16,986 nt of DNA, from assembly GCA_905236325.1 (NCBI GenBank), contig CAJOPJ010000242.1, positions 1 through 16,986 of the forward strand, given 5' to 3'. Source of the stretch: an uncultured Selenomonadaceae bacterium. Lineage in GTDB: Bacteria; Bacillota; Negativicutes; Selenomonadales; Selenomonadaceae. Below are positions 7,276 through 14,176 of the stretch, in pieces (the stretch's first letter is position 1; each line of letters opens with the position of its first letter). The position numbers were made by a program, and so were the translations under genes. The notes under the pieces are model-generated. The model made no database searches. It had not been told where the DNA came from and worked only from the letters and a program-made list of their open reading frames with translations.

Positions 7276-9567
7276 ATGTCGAAAAAAAATAATTCAGATA
7301 AAAATTTAGTGCCAAGTGAAAATAATTTGCCGCAGGGCGAAAATAAACAAGCATTGGCAAAAATTGACCTGGCAAAAATTCCTGCAGATCAAGCTAAACA
7401 ATCTACCGAAGTCAGCACAGATGTTAAACCTGAAGACGGCGGTCGCGTTGGCGGAATTGATACAGGTTTGGCAAGTTTGGTTGCAATTGCAAAATACTAC
7501 AATATTCCTGCCGACTATCGACAACTTGAACGCGCCTATGTTTTGGAAGAAGGCAGCGTTGATTTTACAACTTTGGTTCGTGCGGCGCGTGACTTGAAAC
7601 TTAAAGCGCGTGCTTATGAAAACTTAACTGAAGCAGATTTAGACAGACTTGTTTATCCAATTTTGATTGAAATGAAGAACGGCAGGAAAATGGTTATCAC
7701 CACAATCCGCGACGGCGAAATTTACATCATGGATCCTGTTTTTAGCCAGCAACCTGTCAAAGCAGAGCGATATAAATTGCTTATGGATTGGACAGGCAAT
7801 GCAATTTTATTCACGCGCAGATATGAACCTGCCTCTAAAGAACTGTCGAAATTTGGCTTCAAGTGGTTTTTGCCTGTAGTTTCAAAATATCTGCCTTACC
7901 TTAGGAGCGTTTTGTTTATATCGCTGATTTTGCAACTTTTGGGCTTAGCCGGACCATTTTTTACGCAAAATATTATTGATAAAGTTTTGGTACACAGGGC
8001 GGCAGATGCGCTTGATGTTTTGGTCTTGGGAATGTTGATTTGTACACTGTTCCAAAGTTGGATTGGTTCATTGCGTGCATATCTGTTTACAAATATTTGT
8101 ACAAAAATGGACGTTGCGCTAAGTTCAAGGCTGTTTAAAAATGTTACTGCATTGCCGATGAATTATTTTCAAAAATGGCAAGTCGGCGATGTAGTGTCGC
8201 GTATGGGCGAACTTGAAACCCTGCGCAGCTTTATGACAGGCAGCAGCTTGACAATTATTTTGGACATTGTTTTTGCTGTTGTTTATTTCGGCGTAATGTT
8301 CCTCTACAGCAGGATTTTAAGCATAATTGTGCTTGTGATGATACCGCTGTTTGTAATTTTAAATCTGGTTGTTGCGCCAATTTTTAGGCGGCTTATCAAT
8401 GAAAGATTTTTGATTGGTTCAGAAAATCGCAGTTTCTTGATTGAAACAATTACCGGCATTAACACCGTAAAAGCAAACAGCGTCGAAAATAATTTTATTC
8501 GCCGCTATGAAGAAATGTTAGCGCGCTTGGTAAAATCCAGTTTCAATGTCATAAATGTAGCGAACGTGGCAAATACAATTGCAACTTTCCTGCACAGTAT
8601 TTTCAATTTGCTGATTTTGTGGATTGGCGCAAATTTTGTAATGGAAGGCGAAATTTCGGTTGGTGAGTTAATTGCCTTCCAAATGATTGCAGGGCAGTTA
8701 ATTTCGCCTGTTATGCGCCTTATCAATCAATGGCAATACTTTCAACAAATACGCGTTTCAATGGACAGGCTCGGCGACATTATGAACGAAGAAACAGAAC
8801 CTGCCTTCAATCCCTCGCGCACGACTTTACCAAGTTTGCGCGGCGATATTTCAATGGACAAGCTGTCTTTCAGCTACACACCGGAAGGCGGCAAAGTGCT
8901 TGACAATATCAATATAAAAATTCCTGCCGGAATGAAAGTTGGAATTGTCGGGCGCAGTGGCTCAGGTAAATCTACGCTGACTAAATTAATTCAGCGACTT
9001 TTCTTGCCGGATAATGGCAGAATTTTGATTGACGGCGTTGACATTGCACAAGTTGAGCCGGCTTGGTTAAGGCGACAAATTGGTGTTGTCTTGCAAGACA
9101 GCAAATTATTCAGCGGCACAGTTGAAGAAAATATACGCATTGCCTGCCCAAACGCCACACATGAAGATGTAGTTAAAGCTGCTGCATTAGCCGGTGCTGA
9201 TGAATTTATAAGCCAATTTCCGCACGGCTATGAAACATTTGTTGGTGAACGCGGCAGTTTGCTTAGTGGTGGTCAGCGTCAACGCATTGCAATAGCCAGA
9301 GCGTTAATTTCAGATCCGCGCATTTTGATTTTTGATGAGGCAACTTCCGCGCTGGATTATGAATCTGAAAATAAAATTATGGAAAATATTGATCCAATTT
9401 CCAAAGGTCGTACAATGTTAATGATTGCGCACAGGCTTTCGACTGTCAGAAATTGCGACGCAATTATTGTTATCGACAAAGGCAAAATTATTGAAGCCGG
9501 TCCGCACGAGGAGCTTATGAAGCACAATGGCGTTTATGCTAAACTTCAACAAGCGCAACTTAGTTAA
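7276..9567 (+). CDS. type I secretion ABC exporter with catalytically dead C39-like domain (HlyB-like), second copy
   Basis: A 763-residue paralogue of the first exporter. A polar, low-complexity extension of about 55 residues (rich in Lys, Asn, Gln, Asp) precedes the C39-like domain; the first exporter lacks it. The catalytic Cys position is Thr63 (IDTGLASLVAIAKYYN) and the His region reads GRKMVITT, so no leader cleavage is expected. Membrane helices lie at about 210-480. The ATPase part is intact: Walker A GRSGSGKST (559-567), Q-loop (LQDS), signature LSGGQ (663-667), Walker B ILIFDE (683-688) and His719. Both paralogues share LIAFQMIAGQ late in the membrane domain. Because the catalytic Glu and His are present in both, neither is the degenerate half usual in heterodimeric exporters. 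The start at ATG 7276 uses GGGAG (7262-7266) within the end of the adaptor gene. Confidence 0.93.
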   Translation: MSKKNNSDKNLVPSENNLPQGENKQALAKIDLAKIPADQAKQSTEVSTDVKPEDGGRVGGIDTGLASLVAIAKYYNIPADYRQLERAYVLEEGSVDFTTLVRAARDLKLKARAYENLTEADLDRLVYPILIEMKNGRKMVITTIRDGEIYIMDPVFSQQPVKAERYKLLMDWTGNAILFTRRYEPASKELSKFGFKWFLPVVSKYLPYLRSVLFISLILQLLGLAGPFFTQNIIDKVLVHRAADALDVLVLGMLICTLFQSWIGSLRAYLFTNICTKMDVALSSRLFKNVTALPMNYFQKWQVGDVVSRMGELETLRSFMTGSSLTIILDIVFAVVYFGVMFLYSRILSIIVLVMIPLFVILNLVVAPIFRRLINERFLIGSENRSFLIETITGINTVKANSVENNFIRRYEEMLARLVKSSFNVINVANVANTIATFLHSIFNLLILWIGANFVMEGEISVGELIAFQMIAGQLISPVMRLINQWQYFQQIRVSMDRLGDIMNEETEPAFNPSRTTLPSLRGDISMDKLSFSYTPEGGKVLDNINIKIPAGMKVGIVGRSGSGKSTLTKLIQRLFLPDNGRILIDGVDIAQVEPAWLRRQIGVVLQDSKLFSGTVEENIRIACPNATHEDVVKAAALAGADEFISQFPHGYETFVGERGSLLSGGQRQRIAIARALISDPRILIFDEATSALDYESENKIMENIDPISKGRTMLMIAHRLSTVRNCDAIIVIDKGKIIEAGPHEELMKHNGVYAKLQQAQLS

Positions 9568-9577
9568 TCGGTAATGC

Positions 9578-9632
9578 TAATGCGTAATGCGTAATGCGTA
9601 ATTAAAAATCTGCATTGTGCATTGCGCATTAA
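9578..9632. repeat. AATGCGT heptad array with inverted arm, copy 2
   Basis: Three tandem copies of TAATGCG/AATGCGT (9578-9600) are followed by AATTAAAAATC and then an inverted arm (9611-9631, GCATTGTGCATTGCGCATT) that pairs with the tandem part at about 17 of 21 positions. The arm runs into AAATTTTTG, so the transcript could form a long hairpin with a short T run, possibly reducing readthrough from the exporter gene into the glycosyltransferase gene. Confidence 0.65.
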
Positions 9633-9668
9633 ATTTTTGTCTATTCATGTTTGAAAGGAAAAATTTTT

Positions 9669-10904
9669 ATGAACATATTTATAATACACCCAAACTTTCC
9701 GGCGCAGTATTTTAATTTGTCGCAGTACTTAGCAAAAAATCCTGAAAACAAAGTTATCTTCTTGGCGGAGCGCAATTCAATAGAAGTTAATTTTAAAGAT
9801 GTAACTTTGGCAATTTATCAAGGCGCAAATGAACAGCAAGAAAATTGGATTAAAACTTGCGGAACATTAAAGACAACTGCCGAGGCAGTAATTGAAGGTC
9901 AAGTTGCAATTCGCGCTTTGAATGAAATAAAGCGCAAATACAACTTAAAGCCTGATGTAATACTTGGACACACAGGCTGGGGTTCTTTACTTTATTGCAA
10001 AGATTTGTATCCCAATGTTCCAATTCTAGGTTACTTTGAATGGTATTATCACTCCGAAAACTGCGATTCTTTTTGGTGGCCTGATGAAGTTCCAAAGTTG
10101 CGCAATAAAATTTCTATGCGCACAAAAAATGCACATCATTTGCTGGATTTAGAAATGTGCGATTGCGGGGTTACGCCTACAAATTGGCAGTATGAACAAT
10201 TTCCTGAAGTTTACAAACATAAGCTGAAAATCATTCACGACGGCATTGATACAAAATTTTGTTCGCCAAGTTCAACTGAAAATTCCGGTCTTGTTTTGGA
10301 AGATATAAAACTCAATTTACCTCCAGGCACTGAACTTATTACTTATGTTTCACGCGGTCTTGAGCCTTACAGAGGTTTTCCGCAGTTTATGGACGCAATT
10401 AGGCTTGTTCTTTCGCGCAGAAAAAATGCGCATGTTATTGTTGTCGGAGTGGACAGAGTTTGCTATGGCGCACAACGCAAGGATGGTGAATCTTACCTGA
10501 AAGACGAAGAAGCCAAAGGCGGCTATCCAATTGACAGAGTGCATTTTGTCGGCTTGAGGAATCGCGGCGACTATCAAAAAATTTTGCGTGCGTCAAGTTG
10601 CCATGTTTATTTGACGCGTCCATTTGTTTTGAGTTGGTCGGTTCTTGAGGCGATGAGTTTTGCTTGTCCTGTTGTCGCATCAAAAACTCCGCCTGTACAG
10701 GAAGTTATGGAAGATAATTTCAATGGCTTGCTTGCTGAATTTCGTTCGCCATACAATATCGCCGCCAAGATTGAGGAAATTTTGGATAATCCTGAACGTG
10801 CTAAAAAACTTGGCAAAAATGCGCGTGAAACTATTTTGGAACGCTATGAACTTGATAAATGTTTAAATGCGCAAGAAAATTTAATCAACAACTTAGTAAG
10901 ATAG
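9669..10904 (+). CDS. GT-B family 4 glycosyltransferase linked to the secretion cassette
   Basis: A 411-residue soluble glycosyltransferase expected to move a sugar from an activated donor to an unknown acceptor. The N-terminal Rossmann half starts MNIFIIHPNFPAQYFNL, and GHTGWGSLLYCKDLYP falls near residues 100-115. HDGIDTKF marks the link to the donor-binding half, followed by SRGLEPYRGFPQF (from about 228), VHFVG and VLEAMSFACPVVAS around Glu327. The usual E-x7-E motif has Phe instead of the first Glu (TRPFVLSWSVLEAM); I recall similar wording in related GT4 proteins next to type I secretion genes, so it may be a subfamily trait and not a defect. ATG 9669 follows GAAAGGAA (9653-9660); the longer frame from 9651 would swallow that site. 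It is about 100 nt after exporter 2 on the same strand. A role in glycosylating the exported protein or a surface glycan is inference. Confidence 0.88.
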   Translation: MNIFIIHPNFPAQYFNLSQYLAKNPENKVIFLAERNSIEVNFKDVTLAIYQGANEQQENWIKTCGTLKTTAEAVIEGQVAIRALNEIKRKYNLKPDVILGHTGWGSLLYCKDLYPNVPILGYFEWYYHSENCDSFWWPDEVPKLRNKISMRTKNAHHLLDLEMCDCGVTPTNWQYEQFPEVYKHKLKIIHDGIDTKFCSPSSTENSGLVLEDIKLNLPPGTELITYVSRGLEPYRGFPQFMDAIRLVLSRRKNAHVIVVGVDRVCYGAQRKDGESYLKDEEAKGGYPIDRVHFVGLRNRGDYQKILRASSCHVYLTRPFVLSWSVLEAMSFACPVVASKTPPVQEVMEDNFNGLLAEFRSPYNIAAKIEEILDNPERAKKLGKNARETILERYELDKCLNAQENLINNLVR

Positions 10905-10989
10905 ATTGAAGGATTTTTTTTCACAATGCAGAAAATAATGCCAGAATAAATTGCGTATTATAAATTTTATATTGAGGGGCGTGAATAAA

Positions 10990-11349
10990 ATGTTAGGATT
11001 TGTATCTGTGTCGCTGGTTTTTTATACAGTGCTTATCGGTGCTGTATTGGGAATTTCAGTTTTTGTTTACATAACAACGCGAAATCCTGCCAAAAACAAT
11101 AAAACTTTGCTTGATGAACTGGTTTTGGGCGAAACGCAAAAAAATAAACTTGGCTACACAAGCGTAACCGACAAAAGCTATTATCTTGGAGCACTTGGCG
11201 TTTGCGCTACTGATTTGCGCCCTGCAGGTTCAATCGTCGTTGAAGGACAGCCGCTTGATGTTGTCACTGAAGGCAGTTTTGTAAAAAAAGGCGATATTGT
11301 CAAAGTTATCAATGTGGACGGTTCGCGCATTTTAGTCAGGCAAATTTAA
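10990..11349 (+). CDS. NfeD-like membrane protein, short stand-alone form
   Basis: A 119-residue protein: one N-terminal membrane helix (about residues 3-27, FVSVSLVFYTVLIGAVLGISVFVYI), a polar linker, then a small all-beta domain with NfeD OB-fold landmarks (LGYTSVTDKSYYLGALGVCATDLRPAGSI, then GSFVKKGDIVKVINVDGSRILVRQI to the end). The family usually works with SPFH/stomatin-like proteins in membrane organisation; long forms add a ClpP-like protease, which is absent here. No SPFH gene is in view. ATG 10990 is chosen with GAGGGG at 10974-10979; GTG 10981 in the same frame is a weaker option. It lies 85 nt after the glycosyltransferase, possibly within the same transcript, and ends at a strong terminator. 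Confidence 0.82.
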   Translation: MLGFVSVSLVFYTVLIGAVLGISVFVYITTRNPAKNNKTLLDELVLGETQKNKLGYTSVTDKSYYLGALGVCATDLRPAGSIVVEGQPLDVVTEGSFVKKGDIVKVINVDGSRILVRQI

Positions 11350-11350
11350 T

Positions 11351-11383
11351 AAAAAAATCCTCCGCATTGGAGGATATTTTTTT
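11351..11383. terminator. bidirectional intrinsic terminator between convergent transcripts
   Basis: ATCCTCC (11357-11363) pairs with GGAGGAT (11369-11375) around a 5-nt loop. Seven T residues (11377-11383) follow on the plus strand, and a run of seven A residues (11351-11357) precedes the stem, giving a T tail on the minus strand. It can end both the NfeD-like transcript and the hypD-hypE-HMA transcript. Confidence 0.9.
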
Positions 11384-11458
11384 GCTTAATTTTTTGTATT
11401 GGAATATAGTTTTGTTTGTACGCAAAAAAAATCGCGCACCAAAATTTGTGGAATTTTT

Positions 11459-11701
11459 TTATAAATTAGCGTCAACATTATTTTTTGCAAACACGCCGAT
11501 AATTTCTGTAAGTTTAGTTTTGCTTGGGTCGTAATCAATAACAGTTTCGCCGTCGTGCGCGTGAATATGCACAAACATTACGCCGCGCAAACCAAGTAAA
11601 TTTTTTTCAATTTCTTTTGCGCTGTTTTCAGTATAACCTTGCGCGAAAAATTGCAATCGGGTATTGCCATTTGTTTCGCCACAACCACATTCTTTACACA
11701 T
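11459..11701 (-). CDS. small protein: HypB-like Cys N-terminus plus HMA-like domain
   Basis: An 80-residue protein. It begins MCKECGCGETNGN, very like the CxxCGC metal-binding N-terminus known from HypB hydrogenase nickel chaperones. The rest (about 15-80) has the beta-alpha-beta pattern of a heavy-metal-associated (HMA) ferredoxin-like domain: LQFFAQGYTENSAKEIEKNL, LRGVMFVHIHAHDGETVIDY, then TKLTEIIGVFAKNNVDANL. The HMA Cys-x-x-Cys is absent; the equivalent loop reads GYTENSAK. An HxHAHD cluster (HIHAHD) is also present. The start has a good AGGTGA ribosome binding site on the minus strand. It is the third gene of the hypD-hypE operon, about 70 nt after hypE. A role in nickel handling for [NiFe]-hydrogenase maturation is inference from sequence and neighbours. 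Confidence 0.8.
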   Translation of the reverse strand: MCKECGCGETNGNTRLQFFAQGYTENSAKEIEKNLLGLRGVMFVHIHAHDGETVIDYDPSKTKLTEIIGVFAKNNVDANL

Positions 11702-11772
11702 AAAAATTCACCTCGAAATGTATTTTAAACTTTTACAAAATTTTTTCAAGCCGCGCACGGGGATAAGTTTTT

Positions 11773-12765
11773 TTAACAAATGCGCGGAACTAAATTTCCA
11801 ACAGGCATATCAACAATTCTGATTCCGCCAATTACTGTTTGAAGTCCAACTTTGCCGGAAAATTTTTCAGTCACTTCGCCGATTATTGCGGAATTTTTGC
11901 CATAAATATTTTTCTGCATAACCGACAAAATTTTTTCGGCTGATTCGGCAGGAACAATCGCAATGATTTTGCCTTCATTTGCAAGTTCAAGAAAATCAAA
12001 CCCCAAAATATCGCAAACGCCGCGCACTTCCTCGCGTACAGGAATTTTTTCTTCCTCAAGCAAAATTCCAACGCCTGCTTGAGATGCAATTTCATTCAAC
12101 ACAGCGGCAATTCCGCCACGCGTTGCATCGCGCAACATTGCAATATTTTTTTCGGCAGCCAACATTTCAAAAATTAAATTGTTCAGCGGCGCACAATCTG
12201 ACTGCAAAGTTTGTGGAATTTCTAAGCCGTGACGTTCAGCCAAAATTGTAGTTGCGTGGTCGCCGACTGTTCCGGAAATTAAAATTTTCATTCCGGCTTG
12301 AATTTTTTTTGCAGAAATTTCAACGCCCTCGATAAGTTCGCCAATTCCTGCAGTGTTAATAAAAATTCCGTCCGCCTTGCCTTTTTCGACAACTTTTGTA
12401 TCGCCGGTTACAATTTTAACGCCGGCTTCTTCTGCGACCATTTTCATTGACTGCACAATTTTTTTCAAGTCGTCAAAATCAAAGCCTTCCTCCAAAATCA
12501 CGCCGGCAGATAAAAATTTTGGTACTGCGCCGCAAACTGCCAAATCATTCACAGTTCCGCAAACTGCAAGTTTACCGATATTTCCGCCACGAAAAAAAAT
12601 CGGTCGCACAACATAGCTGTCAGTTGTCATTGCAATTTTGCCAAGTTTTGCGCCGTCGTGAAGTTCATGCAAATATTCATTGTCAAACGCCGGCAAAATT
12701 ATTTCCTGAATTAAATCTGAGCTGAATTTTCCGCCTGCGCCGTGCGCCAAAGTTATTTTTTTCAA
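11773..12765 (-). CDS. hypE: hydrogenase maturation protein HypE (carbamoyl dehydratase)
   Basis: HypE, with HypF, makes the CN ligands of the [NiFe]-hydrogenase active-site iron: HypF puts a carbamoyl group on the C-terminal Cys of HypE, and HypE dehydrates it with ATP to a thiocyanate. The 330-residue protein has the PurM/ThiL-like fold: the N-terminal LAHGAGG loop (residues 7-12), AVCGTVNDLAVCGAVPKFLS, VTGDTKVVEKG, ISGTVGDH, and RDATRGGIAAVLNEIA. It ends PRIC, the required C-terminal Cys. The start is called at TTG 12765 with GAGGTGA a few nt upstream; the longer frame to 12990 runs back into hypD in a shifted frame and has no HypE similarity. It lies 22 nt after hypD. The cytoplasmic partners HypF, HypC and HypD complete the cofactor; HypF and HypC are not in the window. 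Confidence 0.96.
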   Translation of the reverse strand: MKKITLAHGAGGKFSSDLIQEIILPAFDNEYLHELHDGAKLGKIAMTTDSYVVRPIFFRGGNIGKLAVCGTVNDLAVCGAVPKFLSAGVILEEGFDFDDLKKIVQSMKMVAEEAGVKIVTGDTKVVEKGKADGIFINTAGIGELIEGVEISAKKIQAGMKILISGTVGDHATTILAERHGLEIPQTLQSDCAPLNNLIFEMLAAEKNIAMLRDATRGGIAAVLNEIASQAGVGILLEEEKIPVREEVRGVCDILGFDFLELANEGKIIAIVPAESAEKILSVMQKNIYGKNSAIIGEVTEKFSGKVGLQTVIGGIRIVDMPVGNLVPRIC

Positions 12766-12787
12766 GCTAATCACCTCAAAAAATTTT

Positions 12788-13840
12788 TTACATTTTATAC
12801 TTAAACCAAGCAGCGCAAACTCCTTCAACAGAAACCATGCAAGGACCGACTGCGTGCAGTGGCTGACAAATTTTTCCAAACAGCGGACATTCAGTCGGCT
12901 TGATAATTCCACGCAAAACTTCTCCGCAGCGGCAAGCAGTTTTTTTGCTGAAAGGTTCAACTTCAATCGGCAAAATTTTTTCAATGTCAAAGTCTGAAAA
13001 ATTTTCGCGCATCTTCAAACCTGACTGCGGAATAATTCCAAGTCCGCGCCAAGCAACATCGCAAGTTTCATAAACCTGCGACAAAATTTTCTGTGCAGAA
13101 ATATTTCCTTCTGCCTTCACAACAGATTTATATTCATTTGCCACGCCAATTTTTTCTGCGTCAATCTGCTTTAGCAAATTTAAAATCGCAAGCAAAATTT
13201 CTTCAGCTTCAAAACCTGCAACCACGCTCGGAATTTTATATTCAGTTTCCAAAAATTTAAAAATATCTGTGCCGGTGATAACTGCAACATGACCTGGCAA
13301 TAAAAAGCCGTCAACTTTGACTTGCGAATCATTCAAAAGCATTTTAAGCGCAGGTGGAAGTAATTTTTGCGCTGACAGGAAAAATAAATTTTTAATATTT
13401 TGCGACTTAGCTGATAAAACTGTAGCAGCAGCCGTCGGCGCAGTTGTTTCAAATCCAACTGCTAGGAAAATTATTTTTTTAGTCGGATTATTTTTTGCAA
13501 TTTCAAGACAATCCAGCGGCGAATAAATAATTTTAATTTCTGCGCTTTCTGCTTGAACTTCAGATAAGCTGCTTTTGCTACCAGGAACTTTAAGCATATC
13601 GCCGAAAGTCGCAATTATTGTGTCAGAAAATTTTGCATAGGCGATAGCTTTATCAATATAGCTGTCATCAGTTACGCAAACAGGACAACCCGGTCCGGAA
13701 ACAAGTTCAATATTTGCCGGCAAAATTTGCCTGATTCCTGCGCGAAAAATTGAAACTGTGTGAGTGCCGCAAACTTCCATAAAACGCAAATTTTTTTTGC
13801 CTTCGCTAAGCTGAAAAATTTTTTCTACCAAGCCATTCAA
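12788..13840 (-). CDS. hypD: hydrogenase maturation protein HypD (iron-sulfur scaffold)
   Basis: HypD, with HypC, carries the iron on which the Fe(CN)2CO group of [NiFe]-hydrogenase is built. The 350-residue length fits. Seen: FMEVCGTHT with Cys24, GPGCPVCVTD with Cys52 and Cys55, AVGFETTAPTAAA, GFLLPGHVAVITG, and the C-terminal Cys-rich part (ACRCGEVLRGIIKPTECPL, then CQPLHAVGPCMVSVEGVCAAW) that binds the 4Fe-4S cluster. The start is called at TTG 13840 (LNGLVEKIF) with GGAGTGA at 13846-13852. The open frame upstream to 14041 crosses the tRNA gene in antisense and is not protein coding. It is the first gene of the minus-strand hypD-hypE-HMA operon and is divergent from tRNA-Pro. Presence of the pair implies a [NiFe]-hydrogenase elsewhere in the genome. 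Confidence 0.96.
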   Translation of the reverse strand: MNGLVEKIFQLSEGKKNLRFMEVCGTHTVSIFRAGIRQILPANIELVSGPGCPVCVTDDSYIDKAIAYAKFSDTIIATFGDMLKVPGSKSSLSEVQAESAEIKIIYSPLDCLEIAKNNPTKKIIFLAVGFETTAPTAAATVLSAKSQNIKNLFFLSAQKLLPPALKMLLNDSQVKVDGFLLPGHVAVITGTDIFKFLETEYKIPSVVAGFEAEEILLAILNLLKQIDAEKIGVANEYKSVVKAEGNISAQKILSQVYETCDVAWRGLGIIPQSGLKMRENFSDFDIEKILPIEVEPFSKKTACRCGEVLRGIIKPTECPLFGKICQPLHAVGPCMVSVEGVCAAWFKYKM

Positions 13841-13868
13841 AATAATCACTCCGAAACATTTTTTGTAA

Positions 13869-13877
13869 ATTATAGCA
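13869..13877 (-). promoter_or_regulatory. extended -10 promoter of the hypD operon
   Basis: On the minus strand the sequence reads TGCTATAAT, an extended -10 (TGn plus perfect TATAAT). No good -35 lies 17 nt upstream, which extended -10 promoters tolerate. It sits about 30 nt before the hypD start and back-to-back with the tRNA promoter. Confidence 0.6.
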
Positions 13878-13897
13878 CAAATTTTGACAAAAAAAAC

Positions 13898-13925
13898 TTG
13901 CAATAAAAATTTTTTGTGGTATAAT
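13898..13925 (+). promoter_or_regulatory. promoter of tRNA-Pro
   Basis: TTGCAA (13898-13903), 16-nt spacer, and TATAAT (13920-13925) preceded by TGG, an extended -10. The expected start near 13932 is about 4 nt before the mature tRNA 5' end. Confidence 0.75.
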
Positions 13926-13935
13926 TGCTGGCGTT

Positions 13936-14013
13936 CGGGACGTAGCTCAGTTTGGCTAGAGCGCTTCCTTGGGGTGGAAGAGGTCGTGAGTTCAAGTCTC
14001 GTCGTTCCGACCA
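13936..14013 (+). tRNA. tRNA-Pro, anticodon GGG
   Basis: A 78-nt cloverleaf with encoded CCA. The acceptor stem CGGGACG (13936-13942) pairs with CGTTCCG (14003-14009) with one G-U, then discriminator A and CCA. D stem GCTC/GAGC; anticodon stem CTTCC/GGAAG around loop TTGGGGT, so the anticodon is GGG, reading CCC (and CCU by wobble). Variable loop AGGTC; T loop TTCAAGT. The T stem GTGAG/CTCGT has two G-U type pairs, slightly weak, but the whole folds well. It has its own promoter and terminator. Confidence 0.95.
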
Positions 14014-14032
14014 TTTTTAAGATGAACAGTTC

Positions 14033-14059
14033 ACCGCTCAATTTTGTTGAGCGGTTTTT
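14033..14059 (+). terminator. intrinsic terminator of tRNA-Pro
   Basis: ACCGCTCAA (14033-14041) pairs with TTGAGCGGT (14047-14055), a 9-bp perfect stem with a 5-nt loop, followed by T residues to 14059. It lies 20 nt after the tRNA. Confidence 0.9.
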
Positions 14060-14069
14060 GATTTTTAAA

Positions 14070-14098
14070 TTTACAAAAAAATCTACCGCCTATATAAT
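14070..14098 (+). promoter_or_regulatory. promoter of the permease-kinase gene
   Basis: TTTACA (14070-14075), 17-nt spacer, and perfect TATAAT (14093-14098). The expected start near 14105 gives a leader of about 72 nt before the TTG start. Confidence 0.7.
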
Positions 14099-14151
14099 AA
14101 TGGAGAATTAAAAATGAATAATGGGGAATGAAAATTTGACAAATAATTCTC
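14099..14151. repeat. heptad-like element and inverted repeat in the permease-kinase leader
   Basis: AATGGAGAATTAAAAATG (from 14099) and AATAATGGGGAATG resemble the AATGCGT-type elements of the secretion cassette in a diverged form. Within it GAGAATTA (14103-14110) has a perfect inverted partner TAATTCTC (14144-14151) 33 nt later, so the leader RNA could fold into a long-looped hairpin just before the start codon. Regulatory meaning is unknown. Confidence 0.45.
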
Positions 14152-14176
14152 AATTAAAATTTGGTTGGTGATTGAG

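Noticed and set aside
9578..9632. CRISPR array
   Set aside because: The repeat unit is seven bases with no spacers and no cas genes nearby; it is a short tandem repeat with an inverted arm.
11979..12725. Plus-strand open frames opposite hypE (11979-12251, 12353-12616, 12447-12725)
   Set aside because: They are antisense to a clear gene, have no ribosome binding sites, and carry repetitive composition typical of shadow frames.
12766..12990. N-terminal extension of HypE
   Set aside because: This open stretch overlaps hypD in another frame and lacks family similarity; TTG 12765 with GAGGTGA gives a normal-length HypE.
13884..13889. TTGACA as -35 of the tRNA promoter
   Set aside because: It is a perfect hexamer, but the distance to TATAAT at 13920 is 30 nt; TTGCAA at 13898 with a 16-nt spacer fits better.
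13841..14041. N-terminal extension of HypD
   Set aside because: It is the antisense of the tRNA-Pro gene and both promoters; HypD similarity begins after TTG 13840.
13884..14111. Small plus-strand open frame across the tRNA
   Set aside because: It covers the tRNA promoter, tRNA and terminator and has no protein features.
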